NCBI GenBank assembly: GCA_949316235.1
Contig: OX438757.1
Coordinates: 8,736,657-8,800,656 of the forward strand
Source of the DNA: Oegoconia quadripuncta
Lineage: Eukaryota > Arthropoda > Insecta > Lepidoptera > Autostichidae
Direction: 5' to 3'
Length of the DNA stretch: 64,000 nucleotides
In this document: positions 1-10,395 of the stretch, piece after piece
How the letters are laid out: every line of letters starts with the position of its first letter
Numbering within the stretch: position 1 is the stretch's first letter
The notes under the pieces: generated by a model
Databases searched by the model: none
Seen by the model: the letters and a program-made list of their open reading frames with translations, nothing else
What the model was told of the DNA's origin: nothing
Program-made: the position numbers and the translations under genes

Positions 1-1
1 T

Positions 2-421
2 CGAACTATTTGGATGAGTCGTCTTCCCCGGAGCATCCAGACAGTACTCGCTGGTCAACCCGCCACGGCTTCACTTGAAGATCTCGCCGACCTAGCTGAC
101 CGAGTGAACGATATTGCCTCTTCAGTCACTCCTTCCGTCTCTTCCGCGAGTCAACCTATTCCCGGCTCTAGCGTCGATTTGGCCAAGGAAGTCGCAGAAC
201 TGAAGAGAATGGTACAGAAGCTCTCAACAAAGGTCGACAACCGACCCTCCCGCTCTCGTTCCAGACGCTCTTCCAGCAGTCACTCGAAGTCCAGAAACAG
301 GTCACAATCCAGCTACAAGAAGTACCCGACATGTTGGTACCACAGTAAGTTCGGCGAGGACGCGAAATGCTGCGTACCTCCGTGCGATTTCAAGTCGGGA
401 AACGCCAAGGGCAGTCGATAA
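2..421 (+). CDS. Ty3/gypsy Gag, C-terminal part (5' end outside window)
   Basis: This is the end of a retrotransposon Gag (capsid/nucleocapsid) reading frame, open from the window edge to the TAA at 419-421. The visible protein has the [11 protein letters not shown] segment usual at the end of insect gypsy Gag, an Arg/Ser-rich basic tract (about residues 75-95 of the fragment), and a [18 protein letters not shown] motif typical of this Gag class just before the protease. It overlaps pol, which lies in the -1 frame. No separate start codon is needed for the fragment, because upstream sequence is missing; the ATG at 14 is internal. Recognition rests on motif style plus the adjoining pol. Confidence 0.8.
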   Translation, partial: RTIWMSRLPRSIQTVLAGQPATASLEDLADLADRVNDIASSVTPSVSSASQPIPGSSVDLAKEVAELKRMVQKLSTKVDNRPSRSRSRRSSSSHSKSRNRSQSSYKKYPTCWYHSKFGEDAKCCVPPCDFKSGNAKGSR

Positions 422-3400
422 TGGCGGCCGACGACTGTCCAAACCCCGTAGCTCCCGGCCGCTTATTTGTCACCGACCGATCATCGAAGGTGCAGTTTCT
501 GATCGACACAGGCAGCGATCTCTGCGTCTTCCCGCGGTCGAGGGTCCACGGTCGTCGTGCTCCAACGGACTATCAGCTCAACGCGGCTAATGGTTCTATT
601 ATAAACACTTATGGTTATTTATCTTTAGACTTAAATCTTGGCTTACGCAGAAATTTTCCGTGGCGCTTTGTTGTTGCTGATGTAACTAAAGCTATAATTG
701 GTGTAGATTTTTTAAATCATTACAATATTATGGTAGATTGTCGTAATAAGCGTTTAGTAGATAATACTACTACATTGTCAGCACCTGCTAATATTGTAAA
801 ATGTAACAGCATTTCTTCGGTGAAGGTTTTGACTGGTGATTCTCGCTATCATAAAATTTTAGAGCAATATCCCGAAATTACACGACCCGCTGGCACACAC
901 ACAACCATACACCATAACACCCTACATCACATTCGCACGACACCCGGCCCTCCAGTATCTTGCGCCCCACGTCGATTAGCTCCGGACAAACTCAAAATTG
1001 CCCAACAGGAGTTCCAGTCCATGATCGCCAATGGAACAGCGAGACCATCCGAGAGTCCCTGGTCATCACCCTTGCATATAGTACCTAAAAAGGACAACGG
1101 GTGGCGCCCCTGTGGGGATTATCGCATGTTGAACGCTCGAACTGTGCCTGACAGGTATCCGATTAGGCACATACACGATTTCGCGCACAGTATTTCGGGT
1201 TGCAATATTTTCAGCACTATCGATTTGGTCAAAGCTTATAATCAGATACCTGTCAGCGCAGAGGACATTCCTAAGACCGCCATAACAACACCATTCGGAC
1301 TTTTCGAATTTCCCGTTATGACCTTTGGCCTTAGGAACGCCGGCCAAACATTTCAGAGGTTCGTAGACGAACTGACAAGGGGACTCCATTTCATTTACTG
1401 TTACCTGGACGATTTCCTGGTATTTTCGAAGGACGAGGAGGAGCATAAGCAGCATCTACATAAGCTCTTTTCCAGACTGAAAAAATATGGCATCGTCATC
1501 AATACTTCCAAGTGTGTTTTCGGCGTCCGAGAAGTTTCCTATTTAGGTTACCACATCTCAGCAGATGGCACCAAACCACTGGAAACCAAGGTTCAAGTCA
1601 TCAAGGACTTTCCCGCTCCCACCAACGTACGCCAACTTCGTAGGTTCTTGGGGATGATCAATTTTTACAGGAGGTTCTTACCGAATGCTGCTCAAAGTCA
1701 AGCCCCGCTGAATGCATTGCTCACAGGCGCTGTCAAAGGCTCCCATCCCATTACCCTCTTCGGCGATTCTCTCAATGCGTTCAACGCCTGTAAGGCGGCT
1801 CTCGCAAACGCCGCATTATTAGCACACCCAGACTGCTCTGCGAAACTCGCACTCGTTACGGACGCATCAGACAAGGCCCTCGGGGCCGTCCTGCAACAGT
1901 TCAAGGACGATTCGTGGCAGCCTTTGGCTTTCTTCTCGAGGAAGTTGAGCCCTGCGCAAGAGAAATATTCGCCATATGACAGGGAACTGCTTGCTATTTA
2001 CGAGGCCGTAAAATATTTCAGGCACATGCTGGAAGCACGCCATTTCACGATCTATACTGACCACAAACCGATCAGTTTCGCTTTCAACGAAAGGAAAACT
2101 AACTGTTCGCCACGTCAGTATAGACATCTCAACTACATCTCCCAGTTTACGACCGATATTAGACACATCTCTGGTAAGGACAACGTCGTTGCCGACACCC
2201 TGTCCCGTGTCGAAGAACTGGGAGCCCCAGTGTGCCTTGAGGATATGGCCAAATGTCAAGCAGTAGACCCCGAGCTGGCAAAACTTCTCGACGAAGGTTC
2301 CTCACTGCGGATTGAGAAACAACAGGTACCTGGAAGTCGCATTCCTTTGTACTGTGATGTTAGTACACCGACTTCCAGACCTTTCGTTCCAAAATCCTAC
2401 CGTAAACAGGTGTTTGACAGCTTACACTCCCTGAGCCACCCAGGCCCCAACGCTTCCACTAAGTTAGTTTCGGAACGTTTTGTTTGGCCAGGGGTCAGGA
2501 AGGATTGCAGGGACTGGTCTCGCACATGCATTGCGTGCCAGAAGTCTAAAGTTACGCGTCACGTGACCTCTCCCCTAGGCACCTTCGGCTTACCACGCGC
2601 ACGGTTTAAGCAGGTACACATCGACCTCGTAGGACCACTTCCAATGTCCCATGGTTACCGTTACTGTCTAACCATGGTGGACCGGTTTACCAGGTGGCCT
2701 GAAGTCACCCCTCTGGCAGACATTACCGCCGAAACCGTTGCAAAAGCCCTATTGTCCACTTGGATCGCTCGATTCGGTTGTCCGACAGATATAGTGACTG
2801 ATCGTGGTCGCCAATTCGAGTCAGCCTTATTTCAACACCTGTCGAAAATCGCTGGATTCCAACACAAGCGAACAACTGCTTACCACCCGGCATGCAACGG
2901 CCTCGTGGAACGCTTCCACAGGCAACTCAAGGCGTCCATCACGTGCCACGCTGACGACAGCTGGACAGAGAGTTTGCCGCTAATACTCTTAGGTATTAGA
3001 TCATCCTTTAAAGAGGACCTACAATCGTCCTCAGCAGAGTTACTTTACGGTGAGCCTCTGCGTCTGCCCGGAGAGTTCTTTGAACAAACAGTCCCCGGAA
3101 CCACAGACACAACAGAATTCTCCGCGCGGTTACGTACCTTCGCCCAGAAGTTACGCCCCGTCCCTACATCTCGGCATAACAAAGAAAAAATTTTCATTTT
3201 TAAGGACCTTGCCACAAGCGAATTTGTCTTCTTGCGCGACGACACTTCACGTAGTGCACTACAACCTGCCTACACCGGACCACATAAAGTAGTTTCCAAA
3301 AGCAACAAGGTTTTCAAAATAGTTATCAACGGCAAAGAGAACACCGTCACCGTTGACCGCCTTAAGCCGGCTTACCTACTCACAGACCGCCCGGAACTGG

Positions 3401-3498
3401 AGACACAACCGGAATCGGAAAATATTCCCCCACCGGAAAGCAATAGGTACTACGTCACCAGATCCGGACGGCGAGTAAAATTCACAGACCGTCCTTGA
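367..3498 (+). CDS. Ty3/gypsy Pol polyprotein (protease-RT-RNase H-integrase), intact frame
   Basis: This is an uninterrupted reading frame of about 1043 codons. In order it shows an aspartic protease ([12 protein letters not shown], about residue 45), reverse transcriptase with the catalytic YLDDFLVFS (about 345), RNase H ([15 protein letters not shown] about 500, [17 protein letters not shown] about 540), an integrase zinc-binding region (H...H then CIACQ), and an integrase core with [16 protein letters not shown] and [11 protein letters not shown] supplying the D, D and E. A chromatin-facing C-terminal tail follows. No env-like frame follows before the LTR. All key residues are present and no stops interrupt it, so the copy looks young. 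It is expressed with gag by -1 frameshifting; 367 is only where the open frame becomes visible, not a start site. Confidence 0.95.
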   Translation: MLRTSVRFQVGKRQGQSIMAADDCPNPVAPGRLFVTDRSSKVQFLIDTGSDLCVFPRSRVHGRRAPTDYQLNAANGSIINTYGYLSLDLNLGLRRNFPWRFVVADVTKAIIGVDFLNHYNIMVDCRNKRLVDNTTTLSAPANIVKCNSISSVKVLTGDSRYHKILEQYPEITRPAGTHTTIHHNTLHHIRTTPGPPVSCAPRRLAPDKLKIAQQEFQSMIANGTARPSESPWSSPLHIVPKKDNGWRPCGDYRMLNARTVPDRYPIRHIHDFAHSISGCNIFSTIDLVKAYNQIPVSAEDIPKTAITTPFGLFEFPVMTFGLRNAGQTFQRFVDELTRGLHFIYCYLDDFLVFSKDEEEHKQHLHKLFSRLKKYGIVINTSKCVFGVREVSYLGYHISADGTKPLETKVQVIKDFPAPTNVRQLRRFLGMINFYRRFLPNAAQSQAPLNALLTGAVKGSHPITLFGDSLNAFNACKAALANAALLAHPDCSAKLALVTDASDKALGAVLQQFKDDSWQPLAFFSRKLSPAQEKYSPYDRELLAIYEAVKYFRHMLEARHFTIYTDHKPISFAFNERKTNCSPRQYRHLNYISQFTTDIRHISGKDNVVADTLSRVEELGAPVCLEDMAKCQAVDPELAKLLDEGSSLRIEKQQVPGSRIPLYCDVSTPTSRPFVPKSYRKQVFDSLHSLSHPGPNASTKLVSERFVWPGVRKDCRDWSRTCIACQKSKVTRHVTSPLGTFGLPRARFKQVHIDLVGPLPMSHGYRYCLTMVDRFTRWPEVTPLADITAETVAKALLSTWIARFGCPTDIVTDRGRQFESALFQHLSKIAGFQHKRTTAYHPACNGLVERFHRQLKASITCHADDSWTESLPLILLGIRSSFKEDLQSSSAELLYGEPLRLPGEFFEQTVPGTTDTTEFSARLRTFAQKLRPVPTSRHNKEKIFIFKDLATSEFVFLRDDTSRSALQPAYTGPHKVVSKSNKVFKIVINGKENTVTVDRLKPAYLLTDRPELETQPESENIPPPESNRYYVTRSGRRVKFTDRP
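397..440 (+). promoter_or_regulatory. -1 ribosomal frameshift signal between gag and pol
   Basis: A GGGAAAC heptamer at 397-403 is in the correct phase for -1 slippage from the gag frame (codons GGA, AAC). Five nucleotides later a 9-bp stem can form: 409-417 pairs with 432-440, including one G-U pair, around a 14-nt loop. The pol frame is -1 relative to gag, and the overlap ends at the gag TAA at 419-421. Heptamer, spacer and stem agree with known -1 frameshift signals. Function is inferred. Confidence 0.8.
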
Positions 3499-3502
3499 CG
3501 GC

Positions 3503-3518
3503 CTCTGGAGGGGGGTGA
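3503..3518 (+). other. Polypurine tract
   Basis: A purine run containing GGAGGGGGG lies directly after the pol stop and directly before the presumed 3' LTR. This is the expected site of plus-strand primer formation in Ty3/gypsy elements. Confidence 0.75.
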
Positions 3519-4070
3519 TGTGGGCTACTTTCCCACTCAAACACATATAATAATATTTACCAATTTACTATTTACAATAAATATTACACATACTTCATTT
3601 ATATAGATATATATATATATATATATACATATATAATATATAATAATACAACTACACATAACATAACGTTAACACTACATTATACACAAACATTTATTAC
3701 AATAAATTATCGAATCAAGTTCCCCTAGTGTAACTCGACGGAACCGATTCCGGTGGTAACGCCCTGTCTCTGTATGACGTAGTTGCTCACACGCAGCTAC
3801 GTGTCGACGCAGCGGTCGCTGCGCGACCTTGCATTGACCGCCAGTCGAAACCTACTTCCGACGCAGGACGCACGTCGCTTTGCATCCGCTACTTGCTTCC
3901 GATCCGCTTGAAAAGTATTCGCTCCGCGATAATAACTAATTGCTGTGTACTATTCGCATCTGCCACTCCTTCGAAACTATTGTGTGTTGTGTGGTGTGTG
4001 GTATTAAACCTTATAAGTGAAGAATCGTCGTTTTACTTCCACGTCGTCATACCGGAGTCCTGAGGTAATC
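3516..4070 (+). repeat. 3' LTR of the Ty3/gypsy element
   Basis: The segment starts TGATGTGGGC after the polypurine tract and ends at TAATCA/TAATCACA, giving TG...CA ends. It is about 550 bp. The exact ends are ambiguous by 3-4 bases (TGAT/ATCA or TGTG/CACA). It contains an AT-dinucleotide tract (3605-3650), AATAAA motifs and a GC-richer second half (3760-3960). The 5' LTR lies outside the window, so the two-LTR comparison cannot be made here. Confidence 0.75.
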
Positions 4071-4107
4071 ACAACCATACTTCTATATTACAAATTCCTT
4101 AAACGTA

Positions 4108-4446
4108 CGGGTGGAAGAGTGAATCAAAAACAAGTCTTCTCGTAGTAACGTATGTTTTAATAATGAATCAATCAAATTATTATAAAGGTTATATAGATAA
4201 TACAATCAGATGGACATATTTACAAGTTTTTTTTCTTATTAATGCATATTTAGGTTAAATACAACTTAGTTGCATTCTTAATTTTTCCTTATTTTTAAAC
4301 AATGTAATTAGGTACATTATGTCCTAGCAGGAAGGCGATGGAAGAGTGAATGAAAAACAAGTCTTCTCGTAGCAATGCATGTCTTAACAATTAATCATTA
4401 AAATTAGAATAAAAGGTTAAATATGTAGATGATATAATACAGACAG
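4108..4446. repeat. Pair of diverged direct repeats (about 110 bp each)
   Basis: 4108-4215 and 4337-4446 share GGAAGAGTGAAT(C/G)AAAAACA, AAGTCTTCTCGTAG and the following AT-rich stretch, with a 229-bp offset. The arrangement is a partial local duplication. No coding sense is seen. Confidence 0.6.
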
Positions 4447-5309
4447 AAATTTATTACTTTCACTACTTTTGTAGTGTAAAAGGGAGCTCACACTCGCTTC
4501 ATATGTCCTTAACGTACTAAGAGGGAATAACATGCTTCGGCGTTTTGCTTTTTAGATGACCTCCTCAGAAGGATAGTGATGGATTCTTGTACTAAATATA
4601 AAGATGTTTGAAAAAATCTAGAACGCTTGAGTTCGGACCATAACACTCCGTAATTTAAATTATAAAGGAAAAATAGAATATAATTAATTAAGTCATCTCC
4701 TTTGTTAACGGAAGTTCATAGCAGCAGCCCAGTTTTACGACCTGGCATCGGTCTTGGTTATGAGCACGCCCGTTTAAACCCCGTTTTATTTAAGGCAGCC
4801 TGCCAATGGACGGGCCGATAACGGCGCCTGATGTTCGGAAAACTAGCACAGAGAAGCAATTATGTGGAACCCTTGATAATATATATAGCCGGGGTTAAGC
4901 TAGCACATACCGGATTTCATCCCGATGTTAACGGGTGTCTCAAGTCAGTAGAACGCTAAGGGAAGGCACCTTAGCCATGTATTGAAAATAGTGAATTTTA
5001 GTAATGGACAACCTTTATTTCAAAGACGTAAAAATGGCATTATTTTTTTAATTCCGGACGAAAAACGACAAGTGTTATAAAAAATATATATATATATTTA
5101 ATTCGGACAGTGGCGTCCATAATGTATGACGGCGATGTGTGTGTCCAGTCTTTGTCCGGACGTATCTCTGTAATGCGTAGTCCGAAGTGAGTCGGTATTT
5201 TTTATACCAAACGAGGGACACAGTTAATTAGCCATGTTTGATGAAATCGGTTAAGCCATTTCGAAATATTTAGTTTTTAATACAGTTTTTTGGTGTATTT
5301 AGACGACAT
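4447..5309. other. No gene seen; contains a low-copy repeat
   Basis: 4700-4990 is a GC-richer block without an open frame. 5090-5290 is a copy of a dispersed repeat (here family F) whose core GCCATGTTTGATGAAA...TTTCGAAATATTTAG recurs near 9856-10060, 26590-26990, 20770-20830, 35150-35230 and, reversed, 61955-62060. Confidence 0.4.
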
Positions 5310-5406
5310 AACTCAATTGTTTTAGGCCGGAGTCGATGTCTCTATGTGGTTACTCGATAGGCAATATTTTTAAGGTCCTCCGACTGCGGCCTAAAACAAT
5401 TGAGTT
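5310..5406. repeat. Foldback: 26-bp arms, 45-nt loop
   Basis: 5310-5335 and 5381-5406 are reverse complements at 25 of 26 positions (arm core ACTCAATTGTTTTAGGCCG). No gene overlaps it. It could be the terminus pair of a tiny MITE or a transcribed hairpin. Confidence 0.8.
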
Positions 5407-5929
5407 ACTTGGTCTTGTTTTTGATTTTTTGTAAGAAATTATTTATAACCATTGTCAGGTTTAAAGATTTTATTATATTAGGTACTTATTTTATTTTTCG
5501 CGTCATATTAATTTACATTACTTTCACCAAGTGAAAGAAAAGGTGAACGTCGTGTCGTACCAAGAGGTTAAATCGAGGGCGGACAGTAGAGCGACGTGGT
5601 CATTACTTCATCGACAAGAGCATATAAATTGAAGAAGAAGATTAAATTACACAGCATTACTGTAAGACAATGCGCTGTGAAATTAATAACAATATCCCTC
5701 ATGAAATATCAAATTAAAACTATTGGAAACAGTATCAGGGCTTGGGAATTTGCCTATCCCTCAGTACAAAACGACCACTGAGAACCGCGTCGAGAATCTG
5801 TGGGAAAAGAGGTGGCATCTACAAGAAACTAACAGGGTCCTCATTTTCTCTGTTCACGTTATTTATGAAATCCTCACCATCTTATAGTTTCTAAAACATG
5901 TGCGTCTTAGCGAATTTCAATTTCAAAAT

Positions 5930-6001
5930 ATGTAATAAAAATGCAATAAAACCACATCGGTGGTGGTCGTCTTTTGTATTCATTTGGCGCCCGACGTGGG
6001 A
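5930..6001 (+). repeat. LTR right end plus primer-binding site fragment
   Basis: Two AATAAA signals (around 5934-5950) are followed by ...GTATTCA (to 5982) and then TGGCGCCCGACGTGGGA (5985-6001). This reads as an LTR end followed by a tRNA primer-binding site of the TGGCGCCC type. No gag frame follows, so this is a truncated or solo relic. The left end of the LTR is not defined; it may start near 5530. Confidence 0.5.
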
Positions 6002-7718
6002 CCATACAATTTTTAATTTGCTACAATAATTACCATCTGTTTTCACAAAATCTTACGATCATATTTCACATTATCATTCGTTTATTGTTAATTTCAAAGC
6101 ATAATAGCGGAAGTCACAATTCACAGGGAAGTTGGATATATTTTAGGGTGACCATTCGCGGGCTATGGTTGCGATTATCTTTAACACCACTGAGCAATAA
6201 TGACTTTTTTATGTTTTCGAAATTCCCGGCAAGGATTAGGTCAAATCTTTCATTTTGTATTCGCCCGTATTGAAATAAAACCTTGTCACACGTCTTGTCC
6301 TTTCAAAAGTTGCATGGAAGATATCGCTTTTTAGTGTTAAAGTCGCTTAATTTTACGGGAGATGAATAATGTTAGAGAACATCTTGTATCACATCACATT
6401 ATGATTTTTTTATTTTATTTGTGCAATCGTTACTAAAATAAAGAATGTAAATTTTCTTATTTGTGTTTTTTAAACTCAAACCCCCTTCTTTATTTCTTAT
6501 TTTACATTGACTTAACTAGTACGGTAAAAAATGTACCACTATTTTGTAAGAGTCAAATACAATAAATTTTCTGAAATGGTATCTATTATACCAGTAATTA
6601 TACTCATTATTTATATATTGCTTTTTGAATTGTATAGAAGGTTAAGTAAAATGCTATTATCTGGAAAACTTTGAATTTAATAATCTTTGGATCTCTGCTG
6701 TCCGTAGATCGAGTATTCACGAGACACCCATAACTCAGGTAATGCAACCGTATAATATAAGTGTACCTAAAGGTTATGGTGTAAGAGTCGGAAATATTTT
6801 TAATAATTATATAAATTGGGGAAACGCGGGCGATACTAGCAACTGGGACGGTGTCAGCCTTTCGTAGCATAGGGTGGCTCGGGGAATTACGATATTATGT
6901 CAAGCAACTACAGGTGATGATTGATTCCAGGAATTTTACAAAACGAGGTAATGGTATGCCATTGGTGGTACACGAGCACAGGAGACAATTACTGACCACT
7001 TATCCACACACAAAACATAAGATTCAACCTGAGATGCTTACAGGTGAAGAGTAAACATTTACATTGCCTTGCTGCTCAACTTGGCCCTTGCATGTAATCT
7101 GTGAGATTAATCCGGAGTAGTCTACAATCCCTCCTGCTTAAATTCCATGATCAACTTCTTATTAAGTAACGACTCACAGGATTCTTCAAAGCGTCAGTGA
7201 TAATAGGTAACAGACACTGACACTCGTTGATGTGTTAAGTGGTGGTCCATCTCCTTTGACGGCTGGTAGGAATATGAATATTCATATAAAATTAAAAACT
7301 AACATTTACTCTACATGTCACCGTGCCTTTTCGGCGATACTAGCACCACCGTTCATTTCTTGTAGCAAACCGTGTAGGATTATGATAGTCATAGGACCGT
7401 CCAGATCGCTATATACATAAACGTGTACTTACTATATCGCATAGAACTAGTAGAACGGATGTGACCGTGGTAGACACAAGCAGGCCAATGCGGATTGGCC
7501 GACATGATTTTTTGCTCTGGGATTGACATCACATCAACATGGGTATGAATATTTCTTTGAAAGAATTGCCATTACCGCCATGCTGAATAGACAGGTTGAC
7601 GATCGCAGATTTTTTAGAAGCTCCTAATCAATGGATGGATTTGGAGGCAAAGAAATAACCTGTGGAATTAGCTTGATATATTATTTATACCTTTGACTAC
7701 ATAACTTTTCTCAAATTC
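6002..7718. other. No gene recognised
   Basis: AT-rich sequence with only short chance open frames; none shows a known domain or conserved splice context. Confidence 0.5.
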
Positions 7719-7860
7719 GTATCTTTTTTTTTTTTTTAATATATGAGAGGGCGGCAAAAGAGCATGCGGGTCACCTGATGGAAAGCAATCACCGCCGCCC
7801 ATAGGCACCCGCAACACCAAAAGGGTCACAGATCTATATATCTATTAACGACCAAAGGGA
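7719..7860 (+). repeat. Retroposon tail fragment (poly-T then CACCTGATGG element)
   Basis: A T-run is followed by GGGCGGCAAAAGAGCATGCGG and GTCACCTGATGG...CACCGCCGCCCATAGGCACC. A related piece in reverse orientation lies at 54840-54955, nested in a Helitron-like copy. This is a dispersed retroposon 3' fragment. Confidence 0.6.
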
Positions 7861-7990
7861 GAATAAAGTTCTTTGACTGCTAATGTTTGATTCTTACTTC
7901 ACCCCAAAATTATAAGAAATCACACACATACTTAACACATTCTGAATTTGACGTATATACTTATAGCAATTATATATATAGTTGTATATT

Positions 7991-8126
7991 ATACTGTATG
8001 AGTTTTTTTACCGTAAGGAAAAAATATTAGGTAAGTGAAATAGACGGTATTGGCATAGGTAGTTTAATTTTTATTTGCCCTATTTTTTCCCTTACGATAA
8101 AAAAACTCATCCGGTATAATTGCTAT
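7991..8126. mobile_element. Short MITE (family C) with ATGAGTTTTTTTAC termini
   Basis: The left end ATGAGTTTTTTTACCGTAAG and the right end CTTACGATAAAAAAACTCAT form terminal inverted repeats. Longer copies with the same ends lie at 25288-25670 and 42533-43082, so this is an internally deleted member. Confidence 0.75.
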
Positions 8127-9855
8127 ACGAGTAAGTGTGGAACATTATATTTCATTACTTGTTAGGTCATAGACCTGAAAACATAAAAAAAAAAACAAAA
8201 TTAACTAATACTAGCATTCACAATGTGATAATGTGATTGAACTTTTGGACTATCTGTCCCCTGCACTAGGTACAATATTATTACAGCATCTCACATGTAG
8301 GTATACTTATAGCTGGAGCCAATAAGGATTTACCTACTAAATTTACGAGAGTAGGAATGTGGGTATTTTACATTTTAATATGCATTTTATTTAAATTCCA
8401 GTTTTCATTTAAATACAACTTTATTAATGCAGGTACTCCACTTAGATTAAAGTAAAATAAAAGAGAGCTTTCAAAGATCAACATACTTCTGAAACAACAG
8501 CACTGGCGGGCTAGCAGGATGGTATCGATTTTATGAGATATTTTGGACGAAGCTAAAACGAGAAATTGGACGGGTTAGGGGACTGTATTTGCATTTGTAT
8601 TTGACCTGTATCAAGTTAAATCTACTGTTAAGGAATATTACCAGCAGCTTTGGGCATCGCCGTATTCTCTACCTATTAGGCAAATTTAATTATAAATTGC
8701 TTGTATTAAGGCGCTTCACTCATGGCGAGGCAATATCTACGCACAACATGAGACAGAAGAATTTTTAGCATCGCATTATTTGTACGGAGCCATTTGTTTT
8801 GTCCACACCAAGAAAATTAATTTACATAGGTACAGACGGATCTCCCTAAAAGTATTATATGGACCGTATGGACCGAAGCACTCTAGCACCATCTATTAGA
8901 AAGTATTCATACAATATCAACACTCAAACCAAATCCATAATAATATGTCACATATAAATGAGTAAGAAAATTTCTTCAGCTCTGCTAATTGATAACGTGG
9001 TCTAGTGGCAAGCGACACGAGTGCTTAGGTAACGTCTTTCGAAAAGACACGGTTTTCGAATCCGGCTAAGACAAATTTTATTCGATTTTTTTCTATTTGG
9101 AATTTTTTTTTTCTTTTTATAAAGGAAAATAAACCGTAAACACTTCATTAAAATAATAAAAAGGTAAGGAAAATAAGAAAAGTAAAAAAATTTGGAGGTA
9201 ACACTTTAGCCCATGTGATACTTTTAGGATGATTTATTGCACTAAACCTTCACACCCAAGGAACTAGTTGTGATACATGTCACGACACATATTGTGATAG
9301 GTAATGGTACTGTGTATTTAACTCTCATCTTCTTAATAAAAAAACTACCTATTGTTCTGAGATGAGAGCTACCGCCTGCGTGACTAAATGTAAATATCAT
9401 AGGTTTTGGGAGGTAGGGTAGGTAGGTACTTTGGGTACACTGTAAGTGAAAATGGTTTTTTCGAAGTAATGAAAACATTAAATACAGTATAATTACGATA
9501 TACCTAAGTACTTACCCAGAAAAATCACGTCTCGCCGAATAATTAAAAATCCCATGGTGGGGCGAGTTCTTTCCTCGGGCGAGGAGGGGCAAGCAAAACA
9601 ATGGTAGCACTTCGCAATTAGCTCGGCAACCCCTACAACCTTCGTCCTCGGTATAAATAAAAACAAAGTATATACTCACGTACTCATACACATATATACA
9701 TGTATATTCTACCTATTAATCAAGTGTAAACAATAAATACTTTTCTGTATATACGATGGTGCTAAGAATTCTAAGTTAGTACCTACTAACCTAACTAAAA
9801 CTAACAAACTAACTAAGAAGATACCTTTTCTTGTGTTAAAAACTACGAGTGTTAT
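8127..9855. other. No gene recognised; a tRNA-like segment inside
   Basis: 8994-9070 holds an A-box-like TGGTCTAGTGG and a B-box-like GGTTTTCGAATCC, followed by T-runs. It lacks a closed acceptor stem and has two extra bases in the B box, so it is best read as a SINE head or tRNA relic. The rest shows no supported gene. Confidence 0.4.
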
Positions 9856-10060
9856 GTGTTTAACGGCGTTCTGTATGTCCTGTCTTTGTTCGGATGTCTC
9901 TCAGTAATATGTGGTCCGATTTGAGTGCGGGTTTATTTTATATTTAACATTAAACAAAGAGACAAGTTCTTAGCCATGCTTGATGAAAATTCATTAAGTC
10001 GTTTCCAAGATATTTAGCTTTTTACATACTTAAAACACACATCGTCGTCGGGGGTTAAAA
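9856..10060. repeat. Dispersed repeat, family F copy
   Basis: The order of blocks (GTCTTTGT, GGTCCGATTTGAGT, TTAGCCATGCTTGATGAAAA, AGATATTTAGCTTTT) matches 5100-5290 and 26600-26990. The family is non-coding in every copy seen here. Confidence 0.6.
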
Positions 10061-10065
10061 ACAGT

Positions 10066-10395
10066 ATCATCATCAGCGCGTAAACATCCCACTGCAGGGA
10101 TATAGGCCTCATGTAGGCCTTCCCTCGTAGGTATATGAGGGAGTATGGGCCATAGTCCACCACGTTGGCTCAATGCGGGTGGGGACTTCACATGCCTTTG
10201 ATTTTTTTTGTATTTCTCCGGCGCATGCAGGTTTCCTCACGATGTTTTCCTTCATCGTTTAAGAGCAGTCGGATGAATGCACATAAGTAATTAAATTAAA
10301 TTTAAAAACTCATTGGTACATGGCCTGCCTGGGAATCGAACCCGGACCTTCTAAATTGGGAGACCGCGTTTTAACCACTGAGCCACCAACGTTCC
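10066..10395 (-). mobile_element. tRNA-derived SINE (family A), copy 1
   Basis: Read on the minus strand, the head has an A box (GTGGCTCAGTGGTTAAAACG) and B box (GGGTTCGATTCCCAGGC). The body follows, and then a tail with GTGGGATGTTTACGCGCTGA and TGATGATGAT. A second copy with the same order is at 18955-19232. Pol III promoter boxes plus a simple repeat tail define it as a SINE. Confidence 0.8.

Noticed and set aside
1066..2259. Minus-strand open frames of about 130 codons inside pol
   Set aside because: They lie opposite an intact pol frame, have no domain and are shadows of its codon pattern.
8994..9070. Possible tRNA gene
   Set aside because: A and B boxes are present but the acceptor stem does not close and the B box has extra bases; read as a SINE head.
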